A stretch of DNA of 55,270 bases from Streptomyces sp. NRRL S-118 (lineage in GTDB: Bacteria > Actinomycetota > Actinomycetes > Streptomycetales > Streptomycetaceae), in the NCBI RefSeq assembly GCF_000716335.1, contig NZ_KL591023.1:67747-123016 (forward strand), read 5' to 3'. This document shows, piece after piece, positions 8,110 to 15,963 of this stretch. Each line of letters opens with the position of its first letter. The stretch's first letter is position 1. The translations under genes were made by a program, and so were the position numbers. The notes beneath the pieces are model-generated. The model did no database searches. It had not been told where the DNA came from and was given only the letters and a program-made list of their open reading frames with translations.

Positions 8110-8928
8110 TCACTCGCGGGCCCGGGCGTGCGGCCCGCCCCCGGGGGGCGGCTCGGAGAGGTAGCGCTGCCCGGCGGCCTTCACCCGGTCGGGCGCCGCC
8201 TTGGTGGCCGCGCCCAGCGCCTTCGTCCAGAGGGATCCGGGGACGATCCTGCCCCGGCCGCGCAGCAGCGCCTCCACGGCGTCCCGTGCCACGCGGGCCG
8301 GGTCGTCCTTGTGCGGGAGGCGGCCGAGGCGGGTGTGGTCCATGCCGGCGCGGTGGAAGAAGGCCGTGTCCGTGGCCCCGGGCATCAGCGCCGTCACCGT
8401 CACGCCGGTGTCCTTCAGCTCCTCCCGCAGCGCCTGCGCGAAGGATTGCAGGAACGACTTGGACGCGTTGTAGACCGACTGGAACGGCCCCGGCGCCATC
8501 GAGGCCACCGACGAGGTGATCAGCAGCCGGCCCTCGTCCGCGTCCACCATGTCCCGCAGGAGCCGGTGCGCGAGGTGCACCGTCGAGCTGATGTTGAGGT
8601 CGATGACCCTGGCGTGGTCGGCGAGGGCGGTGTCGATGAACGTCCCGCCCGCGCCCACCCCCGCGTTCAGCGCCGCGGCGGCCACCGGGCGGCGCGTCGC
8701 CAGCACCGAGGCGTACAACTGCTCGACCCCGTCGTACAGCGCGAGGTCGGCGCGCACGGCCACGACGTCGGCGCCCCGCCCGCGCAGTTCGCCGGCCACG
8801 GCCGCCAGCCCCGCGTCCTCGGCACAGACCACCAGGTCGTACCCGTGGCCCGCGAACTCCATGGCCAGGGCACGGCCTATGCCGCTGGAGGCCCCGGTCA
8901 CGACGGCCAGGGGCTTCACGGTCCCCAT
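8110..8928 (-). CDS. Short-chain dehydrogenase/reductase (classical SDR)
   Basis: 272 residues. The cofactor loop TGASSGIG is at residues 11-18, NAG at 88-90, and the catalytic Ser140, Tyr153 and Lys157 are all present (YNASK). This is the standard classical SDR. The C-terminus after about residue 220 resembles the DltE/YqjQ-like group acting on fatty or keto substrates, but that cannot be settled by eye. Start: ATG at 8928; the long frame upstream of it is not supported. It is divergent from the MFS gene that follows and convergent with the polyol operon, so it is probably not part of that pathway, although a polyol dehydrogenase role cannot be excluded. Confidence 0.85.
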   Translation of the reverse strand: MGTVKPLAVVTGASSGIGRALAMEFAGHGYDLVVCAEDAGLAAVAGELRGRGADVVAVRADLALYDGVEQLYASVLATRRPVAAAALNAGVGAGGTFIDTALADHARVIDLNISSTVHLAHRLLRDMVDADEGRLLITSSVASMAPGPFQSVYNASKSFLQSFAQALREELKDTGVTVTALMPGATDTAFFHRAGMDHTRLGRLPHKDDPARVARDAVEALLRGRGRIVPGSLWTKALGAATKAAPDRVKAAGQRYLSEPPPGGGPHARARE

Positions 8929-9025
8929 GCCCGGCGGGGTACCCCGCCCGCCGTGGGGCAGGCCCGTTTCGCCGGTTTGATCATGGGGTATCCGGGAGCG
9001 GCCACTACGCCCCCGGAGGTGACCG

Positions 9026-10624
9026 ATGAGCGAGCTCGGACAATCGACGAACGGGACCGTCACCACACAGGTCCCTGCCAGATTGGACCGGCTGCCATGG
9101 TCGCGGTGGCACTGGATGATCGTGATCGGACTGGGCACCGTCTGGATCCTCGACGGCCTGGAAGTGACGATCGTGGGCAACATGGCCAGCCGCCTCTCCG
9201 AGGAGGGCAGCGGGCTGGCCATCAGCAGTGCCCAGGTCACCGGTGTCGCCGCCGCCCTGTACGTCGCCGGAGCGTGCTCCGGCGCCCTGTTCTTCGGCTG
9301 GCTCACCGACCGCTTCGGCCGCAAGAAGCTCTTCCTGATCACCCTGGCCGTGTACCTGGCCGCGACGGCGCTGACCGCCCTGTCGTTCTCGTCCTGGTGG
9401 TTCTTCCTCTTCCGCTTCCTCACCGGTTTCGGCATCGGCGGCGAGTACGCGGCCATCAACTCCGCCATCGACGAGCTCATCCCCAGCAAGTACCGCGGCC
9501 GCGTCGACCTCATCATCAACGGCAGCTTCTGGCTCGGCGCCATGGGCGGCGCGCTGCTCTCCGTCGTCCTGCTGGACACCGACGTCCTGCCCAAGGACCT
9601 GGGCTGGCGGGTCTCCTTCGGCCTCGGGGTGGTCCTCGGTCTGGTCATCCTGCTGGTGCGCCGGCACGTCCCCGAGTCGCCCCGCTGGATGTTCATCCAC
9701 GGCCGCGGTGAGGGCGCCGAGCGACTCGTCTCGGAGGTCGAGCGCGGCATCGAACGGGAGACGGGCAAGCCACTGCCCGAGCCCGCCGGGTCCATCACCA
9801 TCAAGCAGCGGCACAGCGTCGGCTTCGGCCGGATCGCGAGCACGCTCGTGCGCGCCTATCCGCGGCGGGCGGTGCTCGGCCTCGCGCTCTTCATCGGACA
9901 GGCGTTCCTCTACAACGCCATCACCTTCGGCTTCGGCGCGATCCTGGTGACCTTCTACGACGTGCCCAGCAGTTCCACGGGCTACTTCTTCGCGGTCATC
10001 GCGGCCGGGAACTTCCTCGGCCCGCTGCTGCTCGGCCACCTCTTCGACACCTGGGGGCGCCGTCCGATGATCGCCGGGACGTACCTGCTGTCCGGGATCC
10101 TGCTGTTCGGCACGGCCTGGCTCTTCGGCGAGGGCCTGCTGACGGCCACGACCCTGACGGCCTGCTGGTGCGTGGTCCTCTTCTTCGCCTCGGCGGGCGC
10201 GAGCTCGGCCTACCTCACCGTGAGCGAGATCTTCCCGATGGAGACCCGCGCGATGGCGATCGCCTTCTTCTACGCCGTCGGCACGGCCGCCGGCGGCATC
10301 TCCGGCCCCCTGATCTTCGCGGGGCTCACGGAGAGCGGGGTCGTCTCCGACACGGTCATCGCCTTCTGCACCGGCGCCACCGTGATGGTCCTGGGCGGCC
10401 TGGTGGCGCTCTTCCTGGCCGTTCCGGCGGAGCGCAAATCCCTGGAGGACATCGCGACCCCGCTCTCGGCGCAGGCGGCCGAGGAGGCCTCCGCGATCCC
10501 GTCCCCCCACGGCGTCCCGGACGACTCCGCGACGGCGCTTCCCCGGCCTCGCCCGGGACACGGTGTCACGCCCGCGGGCACGCCGCGTGAACGACGCGAC
10601 CCCGATTGGCGTTCGTACGGATAA
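9026..10624 (+). CDS. MFS transporter, sugar-porter type
   Basis: 532 residues with twelve membrane segments. The conserved sugar-porter loops are visible: GWLTDRFGRKKLFL between segments 2 and 3, RFLTGFGIGGEYAAINSAIDELIPSKYRGR around segments 4-5, and VPESPRW after segment 6. A long charged cytosolic loop separates the two halves, and a hydrophilic tail of about 50 residues follows segment 12. The loops are closest to the metabolite/H+ symporter branch, which includes aromatic-acid and sugar carriers. Start: ATG at 9026 with GGAGGTG. It is followed by two hairpins, so it is likely monocistronic. Substrate unknown. Confidence 0.85.
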   Translation: MSELGQSTNGTVTTQVPARLDRLPWSRWHWMIVIGLGTVWILDGLEVTIVGNMASRLSEEGSGLAISSAQVTGVAAALYVAGACSGALFFGWLTDRFGRKKLFLITLAVYLAATALTALSFSSWWFFLFRFLTGFGIGGEYAAINSAIDELIPSKYRGRVDLIINGSFWLGAMGGALLSVVLLDTDVLPKDLGWRVSFGLGVVLGLVILLVRRHVPESPRWMFIHGRGEGAERLVSEVERGIERETGKPLPEPAGSITIKQRHSVGFGRIASTLVRAYPRRAVLGLALFIGQAFLYNAITFGFGAILVTFYDVPSSSTGYFFAVIAAGNFLGPLLLGHLFDTWGRRPMIAGTYLLSGILLFGTAWLFGEGLLTATTLTACWCVVLFFASAGASSAYLTVSEIFPMETRAMAIAFFYAVGTAAGGISGPLIFAGLTESGVVSDTVIAFCTGATVMVLGGLVALFLAVPAERKSLEDIATPLSAQAAEEASAIPSPHGVPDDSATALPRPRPGHGVTPAGTPRERRDPDWRSYG

Positions 10625-10646
10625 GTGGTTTATCGTTCACCCAGTC

Positions 10647-10670
10647 GGTTGTGAAGAAGCGTTCACAACC
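10647..10670. promoter_or_regulatory. Perfect 9-bp inverted repeat downstream of the MFS gene
   Basis: GGTTGTGAA (10647-10655) and TTCACAACC (10662-10670) with GAAGCG between them. The half-sites look like those of the redox regulator Rex (TGTGAA...TTCACA), but Rex sites have 4 bases between these half-sites and here there are 6. It may be the first hairpin of a double terminator or an operator for the downstream gene. Confidence 0.4.
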
Positions 10671-10680
10671 CCCGTGACTG

Positions 10681-10709
10681 CCCCGGCTGGTTCCCCCGTC
10701 CAGCCGGGG
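10681..10709 (+). terminator. Strong hairpin terminator after the MFS gene
   Basis: CCCCGGCTGG (10681-10690) pairs with CCAGCCGGGG (10700-10709) over a 9-base loop. CTTTCCCTTT follows, as near to a T-tract as is usual in this genome. It lies 10 bases after another hairpin and about 80 bases before the next start. Confidence 0.7.
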
Positions 10710-10788
10710 CTTTCCCTTTGCCTGCTTCAGCTCGCTCGGTCCGGGCACCCGTCCGTGGAACGACCCCGAGCCGAGGGACGGTACGACG

Positions 10789-11205
10789 ATGACCGAGTAC
10801 GAACGCTCCCGCACCATGCCCGCGCTGCCCGAGCACGTCTTCGACCAGGCGGCCAACATCGACCAGCTGGACTCCTGGCTCCCCGAGGAACTCCATGTGC
10901 ACGCGGCGGGCGAGCTCCCCGCCGTCACCGTCCACGAGGACCGCACCGACGAGGACACCGCCGCGCTGCTGCGCGCCGAGCGGGACCAGATGCGCCTCGA
11001 GTGGGGCACCCGGGAACAGGGCAGCTACACCGGCTGGCTCCAGGTGGCGGGCATCGGCACCGGCACGTCCGAGGTGACCGTGCACCTCTCCTTCTTCGAC
11101 GAGAGCCACGACCCCGGCGGAGAGACCGTCTCCGACGCGCTCGACCGCAGCCTCCAACGCCTCGAGGAGCAGGTCCGGCTGCGCGTGGACAACGCCGCGG
11201 GCTGA
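10789..11205 (+). CDS. SRPBCC-like small protein, unknown function
   Basis: 138 residues with no membrane segment. The pattern (YERSRTMPALPEHVFDQAANIDQLDSWLPEEL at the start, a run of beta strands with YTGWLQV and SEVTVHLSFFDE, and a long C-terminal helix) fits the START/SRPBCC fold, often named polyketide cyclase-like or coenzyme Q-binding-like in Streptomyces. Such proteins bind hydrophobic ligands; no catalytic residue can be pointed out. The ATG at 10789 follows a moderately good GAGGGACGG site. The next small gene starts 16 bases after its stop, suggesting an operon with it. Confidence 0.65.
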   Translation: MTEYERSRTMPALPEHVFDQAANIDQLDSWLPEELHVHAAGELPAVTVHEDRTDEDTAALLRAERDQMRLEWGTREQGSYTGWLQVAGIGTGTSEVTVHLSFFDESHDPGGETVSDALDRSLQRLEEQVRLRVDNAAG

Positions 11206-11221
11206 GCCGGGAGGCGCCGCG

Positions 11222-11533
11222 ATGTCCCCTCGTCCCCGCCACTACGCGGTCGCCGCCTCGGGCCGGTGGACCGACGAGGAGGAAGGCCGGCGGCGACTGC
11301 CGGCCGGTGAGGTCCACGCCTGGGAGCCCGGCATGAACCAGACCGTCTGCGGTCTCTCCCTCAGCCGCTCCCAGCTCGACCGCTTCCCGCACGTCACCTG
11401 GTCCGACACCTTCCCCGAGTCCGGCGGGGCCGCCGACCGCGTCCAGCGCCAGTGCCCACGCTGCGCCTCGGTCGCCGGCCGCCGCGGAGGAGACGCGCGC
11501 CCGCGCTGGCAGCGCACCCGCCCCCGGCCGTGA
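11222..11533 (+). CDS. Hypothetical protein with a possible zinc-binding Cys pair (103 aa)
   Basis: Soluble and basic. A C-G-L-S segment near residue 43 and CPRCAS near residue 78 suggest a small zinc site, with HYAV, EVHAWEP and HVTW supplying possible His ligands. The C-terminus is Arg/Pro-rich. The ATG is 16 bases downstream of the SRPBCC-like gene behind GGGAGG. I do not recognise a named family; similar short proteins occur in Streptomyces. The decarboxylase gene begins about 60 bases later on the same strand, so the three may be co-expressed. Confidence 0.6.
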   Translation: MSPRPRHYAVAASGRWTDEEEGRRRLPAGEVHAWEPGMNQTVCGLSLSRSQLDRFPHVTWSDTFPESGGAADRVQRQCPRCASVAGRRGGDARPRWQRTRPRP

Positions 11534-11593
11534 GCCGCTCCCGGCCGTGAGCCGCTCCCGTTTTCCGGCCGGGGGCGCGGGCACCCGGGAGCC

Positions 11594-13060
11594 ATGGACC
11601 ACTCGAAGGCGCCCGTACTGGAAGCACTCACGGCGTACCACGCCCAGAACCAGACCCCGTTCACGCCCCCCGGTCACAAGCAGGGGCGCGGGACCGACCC
11701 CCGCGTCCTCCACGCGCTCGGGGACGCCGTCTTCCGCTCGGACGTCCTGGCCACCAGCGGCCTGGACGACCGCATGTCGTCGAAGGGCATCCTGGAGGAG
11801 GCCCAGGAGCTCATGGCCGACGCCGTCGGCGCCGAGCACACCTTCTTCTCCACCTGCGGCAGCTCCCTGTCAGTCAAGGCGGCCATGCTGTCGGTGGCGG
11901 GCCCCCACCAGAAGCTCCTGGTGGGCCGGGACGCGCACAAGTCCGTCGTCTCCGGCCTCGTCCTGGCCGGGATCGTGCCGATCTGGGTGGACCCCCAGTG
12001 GGACGCCGAACGGCACCTGGCCCACCCGCCGTCCGCCGACGCCTTCCGCGCCGCCTTCGCCGAGCACCCCGACGCACGGGGCGCCCTGGTGACCACCCCG
12101 ACGCCGTACGGCACCTGTTCCGACCTGCCCGGCATCGCCCGTGTGTGCCACGACCACGGCGTCCCCCTCATCGTCGACGAGGCGTGGGGCGCGCACCTGC
12201 CGTTCCACCCGGACCTGCCGACCTGGGCGATGGACGCCGGCGCGGACGTGTGCGTCACCTCCGTCCACAAGATGGGCTCCGGGCTCGAACAGGGCTCCGT
12301 CTTCCACCTCCAGGGCGATCTGATCAAGCCCGAGGTCCTGAAGAACCGTGAGGACCTGCTCGGCACGACCAGCCCCTCCGTCCTCATCTACGCCGCCCTC
12401 GACGGCTGGCGCCGCCAGATGGTCGAGCACGGCCACGCCCTGTACGACGACGCCCTCGCCCTCGCCAAGTCGGTACGGACGCAGATCGACGGGATCGACG
12501 GCATGCGCGTCCACGGCCGTGACGACTTCTGCGGTCCGGGCCGCGCCTCCGACCTCGACCCCCTCCAGGTCATCATCGACATCACCGGCCTGGGCACGAC
12601 CGGCTACCGCATCGCGGACTGGCTGCGCGAACACCACGCGATCAACCTGCACCTGTCCGACCACCGCCGCAGCAGCGCCCAGCTCACCCACGCGGACGAC
12701 GAGACGACCGCCGAGACGCTGGTCACCGCCCTCCGCGACGTGGCGGCCCACGCCGGCGAACTCCGTCCCGCACCCCGGGTCGAGGTTCCCGACCCGGCCG
12801 AGCTGCGACTGGAACAGGTGATCCTGCCGCGTGACGCCTTCTTCGGCCGGACGGAGCAGGTGCCGTGGGAGAAGGCCGTCGGCCGCGTCACCGCCGAGAT
12901 GCTCACCCCGTACCCGCCGGGCATCCCGGCCGCTCTCCCGGGCGAACGCCTCACCTCCGAGGTGCTGCACTACCTGCGCAGCGGCGTCGAGGCCGGGATG
13001 GTCGTCCCCGACGCGGCGGACACGGAGGTCAAGAGCGTACGGGTGGCCATCGAGGACTGA
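11594..13060 (+). CDS. Orn/Lys/Arg decarboxylase, PLP-dependent (fold type I)
   Basis: 488 residues. N-terminal FTPPGHKQG is the family signature. FFSTCGSSLSVKAAML contacts the cofactor, VDEAWGAHL carries the PLP-ring Asp, and TSVHKMGSGLEQGS contains the PLP lysine at about Lys226. A C-terminal domain follows, with YPPGIPAALPGE near residue 440. It is shorter than the enterobacterial inducible enzymes because it lacks the N-terminal wing domain, matching the Bacillus SpeA/YaaO class. It should make cadaverine, agmatine or putrescine from Lys, Arg or Orn; which one cannot be read by eye. Start: ATG at 11594 behind CGGGAGCC. Confidence 0.88.
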   Translation: MDHSKAPVLEALTAYHAQNQTPFTPPGHKQGRGTDPRVLHALGDAVFRSDVLATSGLDDRMSSKGILEEAQELMADAVGAEHTFFSTCGSSLSVKAAMLSVAGPHQKLLVGRDAHKSVVSGLVLAGIVPIWVDPQWDAERHLAHPPSADAFRAAFAEHPDARGALVTTPTPYGTCSDLPGIARVCHDHGVPLIVDEAWGAHLPFHPDLPTWAMDAGADVCVTSVHKMGSGLEQGSVFHLQGDLIKPEVLKNREDLLGTTSPSVLIYAALDGWRRQMVEHGHALYDDALALAKSVRTQIDGIDGMRVHGRDDFCGPGRASDLDPLQVIIDITGLGTTGYRIADWLREHHAINLHLSDHRRSSAQLTHADDETTAETLVTALRDVAAHAGELRPAPRVEVPDPAELRLEQVILPRDAFFGRTEQVPWEKAVGRVTAEMLTPYPPGIPAALPGERLTSEVLHYLRSGVEAGMVVPDAADTEVKSVRVAIED

Positions 13061-13086
13061 AGGCCCCGACAGGACGCGACCAGGCC

Positions 13087-13137
13087 GGGCCCGGACGCCG
13101 CCCGCAGGCCTCCGGACCCTGGGCGGCGTCCGGGCCC
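13087..13137. terminator. Long bidirectional hairpin between decarboxylase and amidohydrolase
   Basis: A perfect 17-bp inverted repeat: 13087-13103 (GGGCCCGGACGCCGCCC) pairs with 13121-13137, loop 17 nt. It stands between the convergent stops at 13060 and 13234, where a shared terminator is expected. Confidence 0.7.
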
Positions 13138-13233
13138 CGCCGGCTCTCGGCCCCGGCCCCGGAACACAGGGCGGGCCCGGCGAGAGGGTGCCCGCTTCCC
13201 GCCGGCTCCCCGAGGACGCCAGCCCGCGCGTCC

Positions 13234-14577
13234 TCACCGACCGGCCGCCGCCCTCTCCCGCAGGCACGCCCAGGCCCGCGCGCTCACCTCCGGGCGCAGC
13301 AGCACCTCCGCCGCCGTGCAGGCGAGCGCTTCGGCCGCCGCGAGCAGGACGCGGCGCCCGCGGGGCGACGCGGCCGCCGCGGCGAACAGAGGAGTGTGGT
13401 CGGAACCGTCGGCCGCGTCCATGATGGCGATGAACGGGTGGATGGCCGGCACGCGCGTGCTCACGTTCCCGATGTCGGACGATCCCAGGTACACGCCGGC
13501 TTCCGGCTCCGTCAGTTCGATCCCGGCTCGCGCCAGGTGCCCGGCGAACCGGCCGGACAGCACCGGGTTGTCGCGGAAGTGCTCGTACCGCCCGCCCACC
13601 CGCTCCACCGTCACCTTGGTGCCGGTGGCCGCGGCCACCCCCTCGGCGCACCGCTCCAGCTCGCCCGCGAGGTCCTCCAGAGCGGCCGTGGTCGCGCCGC
13701 GGAGCCCGAACAGCCCCTCGGCGTACTCGGGCACGATGTTGGTGGCCCGGCCGCCGTCGGTGATGATGCCCTGGACGTGGGACCCGGACGGGAGCCTGCG
13801 GTGCAGCACCCCCAGGGTGTTGAACAGCTGGATCAGCGCGCCGAGCGCGTCGATGCCCTCCGTCGGATCGCCCGTCGGGTGGGCGGCGCGCCCGTGGAAC
13901 CCCACCCGCACCTGTGCGCTCCCCGTCAGCGGCGCCCACGACCAGCTGTGGACGCCGGGATGCACCATCAGGGCCGCGTCGACGTCGTCGAACACCCCGG
14001 CCTCCACCAGCGTGACCTTGCCGCCGCCCCGCTCCTCCGCGGGCGTGCCGACGGCCAGCAGGGAACCGCGCGGGCCGCCGAGAGCCGCCTTCAGGGCGAG
14101 GGCCGCTCCCAGGCCGGCCGCGGCGATCAGGTTGTGGCCGCAGGCGTGCCCGAGCCCCGGCAGCGCGTCGTACTCCATCAGCAGCGCCACCCGGGGCCCC
14201 TCGCCGGTGCCGGCGGCCGCGGTGAACGCGGTGGGCAGGCCGGCCGTCCCGCGTTCGACCCGGAAGCCCTCCCGTGCCAGCTCCGACGTGAGCAGTCCGG
14301 CCGCCCGGTGCTCCTCGTACGCCGGCTCGGGGTCGCGGTGGAGGGCCAGGGCGGTGTCCCACAGGCGGTCGGCGCGGGCCGCGACCTCCTGGCGGATCCG
14401 GTCGTACACCGCCTCCAGGCCGCCGTCCACGGGACCGGCGCCGGCGGACACCGGGACGGTGCGGCCCTGGTCGTCGCGGTCGGGGCCGGGTACGGGGCCA
14501 GGGCCGGCTACGGCACGGTCGGGGCCGGGTACGGGGCGCTCGGGGTGATCGGGAACGGGGTCGAGGTGGTCGGGCAC
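13234..14577 (-). CDS. M20-family metal-dependent amidohydrolase (AbgB/hippurate hydrolase-like)
   Basis: 447 residues. Metal-ligand segments are visible: LGHACGHNLIAAAGLG, AEERGGGKVTLVEAG, and a late SDIGNVSTRVP. The lid domain begins at GSAQVRVGFHGRAAHPT, whose His is conserved. The order resembles p-aminobenzoyl-glutamate hydrolase and M20D N-acyl-amino-acid hydrolases. Expected role: cytosolic cleavage of an N-acyl amino acid. The N-terminal 50 residues are an unusual Pro/Gly/Asp-rich extension built from two DNA repeats; the conserved domain starts near GLEAVYDRI. Start: GTG at 14577 with GGGAGG upstream. A later start that skips the extension is possible. Confidence 0.82.
   Translation of the reverse strand: MPDHLDPVPDHPERPVPGPDRAVAGPGPVPGPDRDDQGRTVPVSAGAGPVDGGLEAVYDRIRQEVAARADRLWDTALALHRDPEPAYEEHRAAGLLTSELAREGFRVERGTAGLPTAFTAAAGTGEGPRVALLMEYDALPGLGHACGHNLIAAAGLGAALALKAALGGPRGSLLAVGTPAEERGGGKVTLVEAGVFDDVDAALMVHPGVHSWSWAPLTGSAQVRVGFHGRAAHPTGDPTEGIDALGALIQLFNTLGVLHRRLPSGSHVQGIITDGGRATNIVPEYAEGLFGLRGATTAALEDLAGELERCAEGVAAATGTKVTVERVGGRYEHFRDNPVLSGRFAGHLARAGIELTEPEAGVYLGSSDIGNVSTRVPAIHPFIAIMDAADGSDHTPLFAAAAASPRGRRVLLAAAEALACTAAEVLLRPEVSARAWACLRERAAAGR
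14477..14537. repeat. 22-bp direct repeats in the amidohydrolase N-terminus
   Basis: Bases 14477-14498 and 14516-14537 are identical. The period is 39 bases, exactly 13 codons, so the reading frame is kept and the protein gains a second PGPDR-type unit. The bases between them are a degenerate partial copy. Confidence 0.75.
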
Positions 14578-14659
14578 GGAAGACCTCCCTGGGGGTGTGC
14601 CGGTCGTTTCCGTCCGTGTTCCACGGCAGCCGCCCCCGATGCTCCGTCCCCGGCAGGTG

Positions 14660-15865
14660 TCAGAACGCGTACCGCACGCGCAGCCACGGCGCGTGCGCGG
14701 CGATCAGACCCGTGAGCCGCTCGACGGCGTCCCGCTTGACGTCGTCGCGGTAGCGGACGTTGCGGGCGCCGTTCTGCGAGCGCTTGGCCTGCTGCAGACC
14801 GGGCTGCCACAGGACCTCCTCGGCCCGCGGGTGCCAGCTCCGGTTCACCTCGTGGAGCTCACGGTTGTGCGTGAGCATGATCACCTCGGCTGCCGCCCCG
14901 TCCTTGACGGCACGCGGCAGCACGTCGTCCATGTGCCGCAGCAGCTTGGCCCAGTCCGCCTCCCAGCCGGGCCGTACGACCACGGGGGAGAGGTTGAAGT
15001 GCACTTCGTACCCTGCCGCGACGAAGTCCCCCGCAGCCGCGATCCGGTCCGCCACCGGGCTCGTGCGGATGTCCAGGAGCCGTGAATCGGCGGACGGCAT
15101 CACGGAGAAGCGGATGCGGGTGGCCCCGCGGGGGTCGAGGTCCAGCAGCCCGCGGTTCACGTACTTGGTGGCGAAGGAGGCCTTGGCGGTGGGCCACCGC
15201 CGGAACGCGTCCACGAGCACGGCGGTGCTGTCCGAGACCAGGGCGTCCACGGAGCAGTCGCCGTTCTCGCCGATGTCGTACACCCAGCGGTCCGGATCGC
15301 ACTGGTTCGGCTCCGGTTTGGGGCCGAGCCCACCGATGTGGCGGTCCAGGGCCCGGACGATGTCCTCGACATTGGTGAACAGCGTGATGGGGTTGGCGTA
15401 GCCCTTGCGCCGCGGCACGTAGCAGTACGCGCAGGCCATGGCGCAGCCGTTGGAGGCGCCGGGGGCGATCCAGTCGGCGGAGCGGCCGTTGGGGCGGACG
15501 TCGAACGACTTGCGCACGCCGAGGACGAGCGTGCCGCGCTTGACCCGCACCCAGCGGTCCGCGTTGCCCTGGTTGCCGTGGAGGTGGGGGATGTTCCAGT
15601 GGGAGCCGGCCTCGACGAGCCGCGCGCCGGGGAACCGGCCGATGATGCGCCGGCCCCGGGGCGACAGTGCGGCCGCCGGCTCGGCATGGATCTCGGTCAC
15701 GTCGAGCAGCCCGGCGGTGCCGGCCGGCTCGGCTGCCGCCGCTGGTGCCGTCGGAGTGTCCGCGGGCGCCGCGGGCCCGTCGTCCTCGCCCTGGCCGGCG
15801 CCCAGCATCTCCGCGAGACCGAACAGGGCGTCGGTCTCCTCGGGCGGGGTGGGCGGGTGGTGCAT
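14660..15865 (-). CDS. Radical SAM protein, spore photoproduct lyase-like
   Basis: 401 residues. Cys141, Cys145 and Cys148 form the CX3CX2C cluster motif (CAMACAYC) typical of the spore photoproduct lyase family. CYVPRRKGYANPITLFTNVEDI, WVYDIGENGDCSVDAL and TKYVNRGLLDLDP are segments I associate with the actinomycete homologues. Bacillus SplB repairs a UV thymine dimer found in spore DNA. Streptomyces homologues carry the same name, but their function is less clear. The first 55 residues are low-complexity Ala/Pro. Start: ATG at 15865, with CGGAG 7-11 bases upstream. Lies downstream of a FUSC-type membrane protein and a hairpin. Confidence 0.8.
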   Translation of the reverse strand: MHHPPTPPEETDALFGLAEMLGAGQGEDDGPAAPADTPTAPAAAAEPAGTAGLLDVTEIHAEPAAALSPRGRRIIGRFPGARLVEAGSHWNIPHLHGNQGNADRWVRVKRGTLVLGVRKSFDVRPNGRSADWIAPGASNGCAMACAYCYVPRRKGYANPITLFTNVEDIVRALDRHIGGLGPKPEPNQCDPDRWVYDIGENGDCSVDALVSDSTAVLVDAFRRWPTAKASFATKYVNRGLLDLDPRGATRIRFSVMPSADSRLLDIRTSPVADRIAAAGDFVAAGYEVHFNLSPVVVRPGWEADWAKLLRHMDDVLPRAVKDGAAAEVIMLTHNRELHEVNRSWHPRAEEVLWQPGLQQAKRSQNGARNVRYRDDVKRDAVERLTGLIAAHAPWLRVRYAF

Positions 15866-15927
15866 CGGTTCTCCGGGCGGTGGCGGCGGTACTCCCGCCA
15901 GCTTGCCACTTCCGGCGCTCCGGTGAC

Positions 15928-15954
15928 GCGGCCCCGGCCCGGCCACGGGGCCGC
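15928..15954 (-). terminator. Hairpin after the FUSC-type gene
   Basis: GCGGCCCC (15928-15935) pairs with GGGGCCGC (15947-15954) over an 11-base loop. It is located 10 bases beyond the minus-strand stop at 15964. Confidence 0.45.
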
Positions 15955-15963
15955 GGTCGCGCC

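Noticed and set aside
8110..9843. Extended SDR protein reading back to 9843
   Set aside because: The SDR domain starts at the ATG at 8928; the longer frame is antisense to the MFS gene.
10647..10670. Rex operator
   Set aside because: Half-sites match, but the spacer is 6 bases against 4 in the known Rex site; reported only as an inverted repeat.
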